Assembly: GCA_022495995.1 (NCBI GenBank)
Contig: JAFEMH010000986.1
Location: 186,001-250,000, forward strand
Reading direction: 5' to 3'
Length of the DNA stretch: 64,000 bases
From: Adenophora triphylla var. japonica
Taxonomy: Eukaryota > Streptophyta > Magnoliopsida > Asterales > Campanulaceae
The position numbers were made by a program, and so were the translations under genes. The notes below the pieces were generated by a model, which ran no database searches, was not told the origin of the DNA, and worked only from the letters and a program-made list of their open reading frames with translations. Numbering within the stretch: the stretch's first letter is position 1; each line of letters starts with the position of its first letter. This document shows, piece after piece, positions 56,049 through 64,000 of the stretch.

Positions 56049-56735
56049 GACTTGGGGGCTACTGATATGATCATGGAAAATATAGTTGGGCCTGCACCGA
56101 CTACATTGGGCCCAATATATCAAGAATGGATTAAGGACCAAGAAATTAGGCCCAAGATAGGTTTAAAGGGACATGGCGATTTCACCAATATATTGGCGGG
56201 AAATAGAGTCTGGCGAGAAGCCCATTAGGGCCCATCTCTAAATAAAAACAGTTTAATCACGAAATAAGATCTTGCATGAATAATGATCAGGCCAGCGACA
56301 ACAATAATGGTTGCCGCCCTATCAAGGTTGTCGCCCCCGAGTGACATATGGATCAATAGCAATATTACAGAAGCAGCTAAAGACGTTATACTTGGGCTCA
56401 CAAAATCAGTTACCAATGATGAACTACCTGTCAGAAAAAGGGTGGCGTCTTCACTAACTTTGAGTGCTCATGCACATCCAATAGAAAGATGACACGTGGC
56501 CAAAGGCACGTGACTTGCACTTGACAATAGGAAGTATATAAACAACACCAGAAATCAGAATGGGTAAGTGTTAAGTACATTTTGCAGTATTTTCTACAGT
56601 TTCCATTGTACTCTTTCTTCCTCACCTGAATAAGTACTTATTCTCACGCCGGAGGGGCTTTGTCGGAGACGCCCCCGGCCTAGTTTACGTGCTTTCTGTG
56701 TGTAGGAGCTCACGGAGAAGAAGGCGGACAATTCA
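56049..56735 (+). repeat. Polypurine tract and 3' LTR of the Tat-like element
   Basis: GACTTGGGGGCTAC at 56049-56062 is directly followed by TGATATGATC, the LTR start at 56063. The LTR runs about 673 bp to a CA at 56735, close to the 671 bp of the left-arm copy. The 5' part of the element is missing. Confidence 0.58.
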
Positions 56736-57217
56736 CAGCTGGACTACTCATTTTGGGCCTGAGCAACCATTTTGTGTGGCAGCTTCAAGACTATATATCC
56801 AAATCCAAATCCAATACGGAGGAAGTAAATTGATACCTCCGCGGAATGTCTTGAAACTCTCCAATGAATCCTGACTAGGTTAGGTACCTGATCAACAACA
56901 ACGATCTGAGTTATACAACCTAACGAGCTATAACACTCATGGCTTCGCATGTTATAAAACTGGATCTTTTGCAAGTTGTGAAACAGAGTAATTTACCAAA
57001 CAAGAACGAAAGTGAGAAAGTAAAATTGACTAGTTCACAATCGAATGGATAGCAGTGGAGGATGGCGGGTCCGTAATGAAATAAATGTGGGTGCACAAGT
57101 TAAAAACACTAGTGGAAATCGAACCTAGGTTAGACACAACAATTTAGAGTAATGGGTGCACATCCACCCAATACATAATACAGACATCCACTGCTGCTGG
57201 TTAGGATACATAATACA

Positions 57218-57248
57218 GAAGTCTCAACTAACGTGGGACGGAGGGAGT
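57218..57248. mobile_element. Stub of a Stowaway-like MITE (right end only)
   Basis: GTCTCAACTAACGTGGGACG followed by GAGGGAG and TA is the exact right end of the MITE family at 44702-44982. No left part is present; the sequence before it is duplicated flank. Confidence 0.85.
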
Positions 57249-57249
57249 A

Positions 57250-57345
57250 TTGGCCAATCTTATCTGAAAAGCCGACATAACTTTACAGATGTCCTTGTTC
57301 ATCTGCCACCTTCCCCTGCAAAAAGTCGAACATGTCAGCAGCTTG
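57250..57345 (+). promoter_or_regulatory. Detached copy of the dehydrin promoter
   Basis: Reverse complement of about 1590-1685, ending in CAGCAGCTTGAATAAT. The DRE core here reads GCCGACAT and the ABRE position reads ACATGTC, against ACCGACAT and ACGTGTC at the intact dehydrin. No dehydrin coding sequence follows; a MITE does. Confidence 0.75.
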
Positions 57346-57419
57346 AATAATTATATGGAGTGTAACCGTAAAAATAATAACTTTTGTCGGAAACAACTCC
57401 CTCCGTAATAAAATGAATA

Positions 57420-57707
57420 CTCCCTCCGTTCCGTCCGAAAAGCCCCAAAATCAATCTTACACGCAAATTAAGAAAAATGATGTAGGAAAAAGAAAAAGTT
57501 TAAATGTTGCGAGTATGAAAAATTAAATAGGAGAGAGAATGAGTGGGAGGAATAGTTAAGAGAGAAAATGTTGTGAGTGTAATAGTAAAGTAGGAGAGAG
57601 AATGAGTGAGTGGAATAGTAATAAAAACTTTCCTTTTTGGGAAAGTGTTTTTTTAAATGGGACATCCAAAAAGAAAATTTGTGGCTTTTCGAACGGGACG
57701 GAGAGAG
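57420..57707. mobile_element. Stowaway-like MITE
   Basis: Ends CTCCCTCCGTTCCGTCCGAAAAG and inverse CTTTTCGAACGGGACGGAGAGAG, flanked by TA. A separate CTCCCTCCGTAATAAAATGAA fragment just to the left (57397) is another broken end. Confidence 0.85.
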
Positions 57708-57799
57708 TAATAAATAATAAAAAAAAAATCAAATTTGCTATATTTTGAAAAAGATGTAGGAAACACATTAATAAATGACTAATAATTCAACAGATATGG

Positions 57800-57925
57800 A
57801 AAGAATTCAATTTGGGAAGCGGAAAATTGCCACCCCAGTCTCCGCTCAATCTTACTGATGTCGACATAGCCTTACCGACGTCCCTCTTGAGCTGCCAGCA
57901 AAACAAAACCTCGAATGTGTCACTG
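57800..57925 (+). promoter_or_regulatory. Second, more diverged dehydrin-promoter relic
   Basis: GGAAGCGGAAAATTGCCACC and CGACATAGCCTTACCGACGTCC align with the inverse of the intact dehydrin's upstream region (1600-1720). It contains an ACCGAC core. It is cut off at 57929 by the SIRE-like LTR. Confidence 0.6.
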
Positions 57926-57929
57926 AAAC

Positions 57930-58712
57930 TGAAAGTTTCGTGTAGCTAGGAAACTTTGATCACCCAACAGACAATGGATGTGAGTACAGATGTATCTCAC
58001 AACTGTCCACATATCCACAGATAATGCAGCGGAATAAAATAATTAAAGCCAAATTAAATGCAATAACTCAAGAATTATTTATGCTTACTGATCAATGTGA
58101 TCAGCAAACTAGGCTTACGCCCAAAAACTTTTCACTATAAAAACTTTTGTTGCTTACAGAAACAAATAAGTGAAAAACTAAAATATGAAAATACTAAACG
58201 AGTTCTAATCACCTTCTACGACAAGAACAACTTCCCTTTCCCAAGTATGAATTATTCTAGTCAGAAGTAAAACAAGAGAACTCTATGAAAACCTAGATGT
58301 GAGTTACGGATGTAAGACACAACCTTCACTCACAACCTAAAATCAACAATGTCGAATACAATGAAGAATGAGTAATTTTCTCTCTAAAATTCCGTAACTT
58401 CTCTTGTGCTGAATGTCTTGTATTTATAGTGCACCATGGAGAAGATCTTCATGCAATCGACCTCTTCCTTTGTGAGATCTCTTTTCCTATATGAAAACAT
58501 AAAACACACTCACAAGGAAATCAAATATTAGTAGGTTAGTCCTAATATAAAACTATGTACATAAATAAAAGATATTTACTATATTTACAATTCCTAGTCA
58601 AAGTAGGAAACTTATAAATCTACCATGAAAGTCCCAAAATCTTCTTACCATAATAGAAGTCTTTTTTAAATAAGGAAACAAGTATTTGTTCCCTAAAAAG
58701 CTCACGCTTTCA
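57930..58712 (-). repeat. 3' LTR of a SIRE-like copia element
   Basis: On the minus strand the LTR begins TGAAAGCGTGAGC right after a purine tract (ATAGGGGGAGAT) and ends ACGAAACTTTCA. The ends form a 6-bp inverted pair TGAAAG / CTTTCA. A CTATAAATACAAG TATA box lies near 58420. Length 783 bp. The partner LTR is not in the window. Confidence 0.75.
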
Positions 58713-59148
58713 ATCTCCCCCTATTTTTGGACTTTCTGGTCAAAATCAAAGATTTATAACAATCACATTTTATGACCACAGAATATAGAAAAAAATATAA
58801 CTCCCCCTGAATGGATGTGTGTCCAGATGTGTATACACATTCACACATAAAAACTGCACAAACATAGTTAGAGCAGGAAACAGCAGTTCATTAAAAAAAA
58901 CTAAAGCAATCATTCAGCAAACATCCTAATTAAAGCTATTACAAACCATTGTTTAAAAACTAAAACAGGAATTAAAATTGTTTTAACAACCATCATCAAA
59001 ACATCAAAACAACCAAAAAATTTCTCCCCCTAAATTAAAGTTCCTAATGCCTCCAGGCAGCAGCAGACACAGCAGCATCCCATTTTCTATTTTCAGCAGC
59101 AGCAGCAGGTACAGATTCTCCCCCTTTTTGACTAGAAAGTTTAGCATG
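58713..59148 (-). other. Spacer with repeated GGGGGAG purine tracts
   Basis: GGGGGAG occurs on the minus strand at about 58717, 58802, 59028 and 59117. Multiple polypurine tracts between the last ORF and the 3' LTR are characteristic of SIRE-type copia elements. Confidence 0.6.
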
Positions 59149-61204
59149 TCACCTGAGCAATCTATCCTTAAGAGCTTTAAGGTTGTTGGCATGAGCAGTG
59201 GAGGTTTGAATTTGGGCTTCAGCAAGGGCAATTTCAGCATCCAAATCTTTTATTTGAGCCTCAAAGGAATCATCAGCTGTGGGTTCAGATGTGTCCACAT
59301 CTGGCATTGCAATCTCAGGTACAGTGCCCAAAGGAAGATCCACATGCCTTTGCTTGGGGTCTAAGCGGGGTTTGGTTTCCTTAAACAGAGCAAATTTTTC
59401 AAACTTTTCTTCTCCTTTTTCGAGGCTTAACTCCATTGGCTATCGGGATTTGAGAGATCAGAGGGATAGGGTAAAGACCACTTTTTAGATGGTGACTCTC
59501 CATAGTCGCAAATCTTCCTAAAAATGAAATCTCCAAAGTTAATATGCCTCTTAATGCCCAATCTATAAAGAAGGAGAGCTTGCACCCTAGTAACTGAAGT
59601 TTTGTTATTTGAGGGGCAAAGATTGGCAACAAGAATGAAATGGAGAAAACAGTAGAGAGAGGATAAAGATCCACTACCCAAATCCTTTGGCTTCACAGGC
59701 CAAGAGGTTACCTTTCCATGGGTGATAGCAGCCACAAGCTCATCATCATCAATAGAAACTAATTCATCCAAAGAATCATTCAACCCAAGAAAATCATTCA
59801 CCACAGATGGGGAAAAGGGGACAAATATTCCTCTAACATAAACAGAGAGGGGAGAGGAGCATCTATCTAGTCCCTTGGTCAAATTGGCATAAAATTCATA
59901 CACCATTTTAGGGTAGAAGGGGAGAGGATGATCCACAGTCAAAAACAGTCCTCTTTCCTCAAAAAATTTGTCCATGCCAAGCTTAAAGAAAATTTTCCTA
60001 TCTCTTTTCATTTCTACAACAAAGACTTTAGAGGAAATTAGGCCAAACCTATCAGAGGCCTTTTTGGTCAAAAACTTCTTCGAGAAAGGTTTTAGGGTAG
60101 GAGCAATAGAAAGAGTAGAAGACATACCCTTGTCAGCTTTCTTCCTTGTAGATGTGCGTCTGGATGTGGGCACATCCTCAGACACATCCTTATCAGGGAA
60201 TGGAACTTTGATGGACTCTACCTCAGTTTCATCATCAGAAGAGGAATCTACTTCTTGGTCCTCTTTTTCTTGATCAAGCTCATCTCTCCCTAGCTTGAAA
60301 TTCTCATCAGATGTAGTATCATCACTGTCAGAGCTTGAATCAGATTCAAGGGCTTCATCAACAATAGGCTCTAAATCAGTAGCAGCCACTTTTTTCTTTC
60401 CTTTTAACTCCATCAGAATGTTAGCCAAGGGTTCTTCATCACTAAATGAAATAAGATCTTCAACAGGACTCGAAACCACATGAGCAGGAGTATCAACAAT
60501 AGGAACAGAGGCATCAACCACAGGAGATGAGGCACCAATGGAAGGAGTAGTAATGGGGATAATGGGATCAGATGACATTATGGGAGAGGATGGTGGAGCA
60601 ATAGGATCAGCATGGGAAACAGACTCAGCATGGGAAATAGTCTCAACAGGATCAGTAACTGGGGCAATAACGGAGGGAGGAGAGATAGCAGATTTAGCCC
60701 TAGCTCTAACAAGAGGAGCAATTACCTCTTCTTCTTCTTCACCATCATCACATGCTATGGCGGTAGAAGTTTTACCACCTGGTTTCACAGGTTCTTCAGC
60801 TTGTCAGACTTTGACAATTTCCTAACCCTATGCGATCGTCGAAGATTGCGTTGGGGCACAGGGATTGCAGCTTTGCCCACGAATTTTGCTGGAGCTAACT
60901 TCCTTTTCTTGGTTGTGGAAGGTTGAACAGCAGGAGAAACAGGGGCGACAACCGATGGTGGAATCACCGGAGAGGTTGGAGCATTAGGGTTTTCGGAAGC
61001 GGTTTGAACAGGCAAGGGTTCCAATGCAGGGGATTTTGGGGAAGTAGCTTCCATGATAGGATCAGACGAAGGCGATGGGGAAGAGAATTCAGCAAGGAAT
61101 TTTGAAATAGCAGGGTTTAAGACTATGGAGGATTCGCCTTTAGCTACTGAAATAGAGGCAATGTCGAGAACATCCTCTTCTCGAATATTGGAATGATCCG
61201 CCAT
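59149..61204 (-). pseudogene. Envelope-like / putative plant transposon ORF of a SIRE-like element
   Basis: Starts at ATG 61204 (MADHSNIREEDVLDIASISV). A Pro/Ser-rich and acidic N-terminal half is followed by a globular domain at about 59450-60050 (FFEERGLFLTVDHPLPFYPK, VRGIFVPFSPSVVNDFLGL, LYRLGIKRHINFGDFIFRKI). This resembles the putative plant transposon protein domain found in envelope-like ORFs of SIRE elements. The C-terminus (FEAQIKDLDAEIALAEAQIQ) is coiled-coil-like. A frameshift near 60800 (SDKLKN to AEEPVKPGG) and another near 59436 break it. No signal peptide or clear membrane segment was seen. No gag or pol lies upstream in the window. Confidence 0.62.
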
Positions 61205-61743
61205 TAATCTTGCACACGGTGGTTAGGTTGAACAGTAAGGGAGAAATTAATGCAGAGTATGTGTGATTGTGTGCAAAACGAAGGAAGAATAAGAGGTTTT
61301 AGCAAGGGTTTATGGGGAATGGGACGGATGTGAGGTCTCATAAATACTCACAGCTCCCCCTTTCCAAATAGAACTAGGAATCCTTCTCCAAAAAGGTTTA
61401 ACACAACTCAAATTCCTTAAGAGTTCTCCAACGGCTAGAAACCTTTGAGGTTACCACACACAATCACCTTCTAAGAAATAGGGGATCAAAATAAAACCAA
61501 GATTTTGATGGATTTTTATGGAAACAAAAATAACTCAGCCATATCTTTATTTTAAAACAGAATCCCAATTGAATTTTCCAACCTTTTCAAACAAGGATTG
61601 ATACACACCTTTTTCTTTCATGAAAGATATTGGAGATCAAAAACCTATAAAATCAAATAATGAATTAAGAAAGAAAATTAATTAACTAGTATATTTACAA
61701 AGCTCCTATATGCCCTAAAAAATGCAGTATGCCTAGCATGATG
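61205..61743. other. Noncoding stretch between two retroelements
   Basis: Probably the region upstream of the envelope-like ORF, cut by the next gypsy element. No pol-like sequence or gene was recognised. Confidence 0.4.
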
Positions 61744-63307
61744 TGATAAGTGACTATTATATAGTCATTTATCCTTAGATTTATATACTTTTTATTGCAT
61801 AAAACATCATTTCTCATTTCATTTCATATACTTTTTAGTTCTTTTTCCATATTTTCTAGATTTTACGCTTTTGGTATATTTCTTGTATTTAAAGACAGGT
61901 TTTAGGTTCATTTTTATCAAAAGGATACTTGGACACTTCAAGGCAAAAGACATGGAAGAGAACCAACCAAATCAAGCACACAAAGCTAAATTTCAGAAGG
62001 AGCGGCCGTGCAGCCAAGATGGAGCGGCCGTGCACTTGGCCTTTTTCAGGCCATTTGTGACCCTAAAATATAGAGTGGCCGTGTCTTGAAGAGGGAGCGG
62101 CCGTGTCATTATATGGAGCGGCCGTGCAGCTTGGATAGGAGCGGCCGTGCGAAGTGTCAAGACTTAAATTCAAATCTGGCGCCAAGGGTCACACGGCCGT
62201 GCAACTTCCTTGACGCGGCCGTGCAAAACGTGACTGCAGACGTAAAGGCACCTTTTGATTGCACCCGATTGAAGAGTCTCCTCCTTTTTATAAATAGGAC
62301 CCTAGTGATCAGTCTTAGACACGAATTTTCGAGAGAGAAATTGCGATATTACATAGATAGAAAAACATTTGTGACAACAATTGTCCAAAGGAGTTTGAAG
62401 ATCAAAGTTATTATTTGTTCTTGGAATCACTTTGGAGGAAAAGCAATAAAAGTGAAGCATTATTCTCAGCAATCATCTTCTTTATTCATAAGTCTTTCTT
62501 ACTCAATCTTTATTTCTACTTTTATGTTATCAATGGCTTGTGACTAATCCCCCATATTCTTGGGGTTGGAAACTCAAAAGCATGCTTATTCATCATTAAA
62601 AAATGTTTAGTCTTGTCTTCTTCCTTCATCTAAAATAATCTCTTTATATTATTCTCTAAATGCCTTACATTTTGGAGATATCCAATTTGTATGATTCAGT
62701 CAATTGAGAGAAGTACCTAGCGGAGAATCTCGATTGACGGAACCATATAAAGAAACTAGGTTCATTGATCATGAGAGTAGTTCAATGGCCTAGGGATGTT
62801 CCTTTAATGGAAAGTATGTTGACTTCCGTCCTTAATGGATTCTTACTAATTATGTTCAGCTAGAGATAAGCCGGAACGCCCGTTTGTGACAGGGCGGGAA
62901 CAACGTAAACGGAAATCTCAAACAGTTAGGACATAATTAGTGAAGAATACAAACGCTATTGTCTTAGCCCGAAGTAGCGTAGGCTTAACATACCATCCTT
63001 GCTTTTTATGAAAACCTTTTATTTCTAAGACAATGACAATTTGATGAATAAGATTATGTGTATGATTTCCAATCCCGAGAATGCTTCATTTTATAAGATT
63101 TCAATTAAAGTATTTTCTGTTTATGCTCTCTATATTATTCTAAAACAAGTTTTATCTACCCCCCAATCTTTTCTATATTTTCTAAAAGACAAAAATATCC
63201 CCTAAGTAAACCCTGTCTCTGTGGGATCGACCCGTACTTGCACCCGCTATATTACAATAGCCCGTGCGCTTGCGGAATTAAATAAACCGTTAGGTTTCGA
63301 CCGAACA
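61744..63307 (+). repeat. 5' LTR of a gypsy element with tRNA-Asp primer site
   Basis: Begins TGATAAGTGACTATTATATAG and ends CCGAACA, about 1564 bp. Eight copies of a GCGGCCGTGCA-type motif lie at 62000-62230. It is followed by a tRNA-Asp primer site and gag, which fixes its position. The start is inferred from TG and sequence character; no second LTR is visible. Confidence 0.72.
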
Positions 63308-63313
63308 AGTTTT

Positions 63314-63330
63314 TGGCGCCGTTGCCGGGG
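63314..63330 (+). promoter_or_regulatory. Primer-binding site, tRNA-Asp type
   Basis: TGGCGCCGTTGCCGGGG is the complement of the 3' end of plant tRNA-Asp (GTC) including CCA. This primer is used by Athila- and some other gypsy lineages. Confidence 0.88.
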
Positions 63331-63459
63331 ACAACGGTTTACTTTTTATTTTTGTCTTTACTACAAAATTTTTAGTTTTTATTTTATTTTTGCTATTTTG
63401 CTTTCTCGTCCTGTAATCTGTTACGTTTAATTTTTCTTCAAGTGTTTTTCTTGTAGTTT

Positions 63460-64000
63460 ATGAAACGGTCTCGGACATTCGTTGACAACTTTGATCCGGA
63501 ACCCAAAAGAAGCTTTCACGAAAGATTAAGGAAATTCAGAGAAACTTTGAAAAAACACATGGACGGAGAACCGCAAACACCTGCTAGGACCCTACGGGAC
63601 TTTGTTAACCTAAGTACCCCGGGAACTAGATCCCCGATTGTTGTGCCGAATGCCGGAGCGGCAAACTTCGAGATAAAGCCGCAATTATTGCACATGGTTA
63701 TGAATAACCAATACAGCGGCACTGCCTTCGAAGATCCCCATCTACACATCCAAACATTCCTTGAATATTGTGATACCACACGTATTCAAGGTGTTACGGT
63801 GGAAGCAATCCGGATGCGCCTTTTTCCTTTCTCTCTTAAGGATAAGGCGAAACAATGGTTGAATTCGGTCCCCCAGAATTCATTAACAACATGGGACCAA
63901 ATTCAAGAAGCATTCCTTGGTCGATTTTTCCCACCAAGCAAGACTGCCAGATACGAACAAAGATCACTAACTTCTGTCAAACAGATAGTGAAACTTTTTA
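63460..64000 (+). pseudogene. Gypsy gag, N-terminal part, runs off the window
   Basis: Starts at ATG 63460 with MKRSRTFVDNFDPEPKRSFH and stays open for about 160 codons. It then reaches the Retrotrans_gag core: RLFPFSLKDKAKQWLNSVPQ, TTWDQIQEAFLGRFFPPSKT. The sequence is Athila-like. Near 63951 the frame appears to shift by one base: upstream it reads PPSKTAR, while downstream the family-like continuation (TKITNFCQTDSETF) is in another frame. The copy is therefore probably defective. The rest of gag and pol lie beyond 64000. Confidence 0.8.

Larger units (their letters stand above)
48990..57215. repeat. Right arm of the large inverted duplication
   Basis: Reverse complement of the left arm 2612-8935. 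48990-51797 matches 5920-8935 (MIR169 unit), and about 54850-57215 matches 2612-4977 (LTR and antisense ORF). The stretch 51798-54845 has no counterpart in the left arm, mainly because the antisense ORF is complete here and truncated there, and because of an extra LTR-like segment. Confidence 0.88.

Overview
The window is nuclear DNA from a flowering plant, most likely a eudicot; I cannot name the species. The evidence is a dehydrin gene with the usual single intron, several MIR169 hairpins, Stowaway-like MITEs with the CTCCCTCCGT terminus, CACTA transposons, and nested Ty1-copia and Ty3-gypsy retrotransposons. Very little is ordinary host coding sequence. The host genes I can support are one intact dehydrin on the minus strand (890-1393), a decayed dehydrin beside it (1829-2196), and four MIR169 precursors (6.9, 9.2, 41.0 and 51.2 kb).

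Layout. 0.3-2.6 kb: MITE, intact dehydrin, dehydrin pseudogene. 2.6-8.9 kb: left arm of a large inverted duplication. It carries the 3' part of a Tat-like gypsy element with an antisense ORF, then MIR169 unit A. 8.95-10.55 kb: MIR169 unit B, holding a complete TRIM. 10.55-39.34 kb: one large nested block. A gypsy element (minus strand, target duplication CTCTG) was split in its 5' LTR by a tandem copia array of four LTRs and three internal regions (target duplication GGAAT). That array was in turn hit by a 6.9-kb CACTA element (duplication AAC) that captured exons of a STRAP-like WD40 gene, and by a 2.2-kb solo LTR (duplication GGTAT). 39.34-44.1 kb: further MIR169 unit remnants and one good hairpin at 41.0 kb, interrupted by a 1.2-kb DNA element and MITEs. 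45.48-48.99 kb: a CACTA element cut off at its right end, with AT-rich tandem repeats and an ACCCTAT-type inverted array. 48.99-57.35 kb: right arm of the inverted duplication (MIR169 copy on the plus strand, Tat-like antisense ORF and LTR, detached dehydrin promoter). 57.4-61.2 kb: MITE, and the 3' end of a SIRE-like copia element with an envelope-like ORF. 61.74-64.0 kb: 5' LTR, tRNA-Asp primer site and start of gag of another gypsy element.

How it fits together. The dehydrin and MIR169 families both belong to water-deficit/ABA biology in plants. Here they were duplicated together in opposite orientation and later pushed apart by retrotransposons. All four MIR169 units keep a TATA box of the form CTATAAATA about 110 bp upstream of the mature sequence, which argues that they are genes and not hairpin relics. 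Most of the transposons are disabled by stops, frameshifts or missing integrase. Boundaries supported by target-site duplications are exact; those of decayed elements are approximate.
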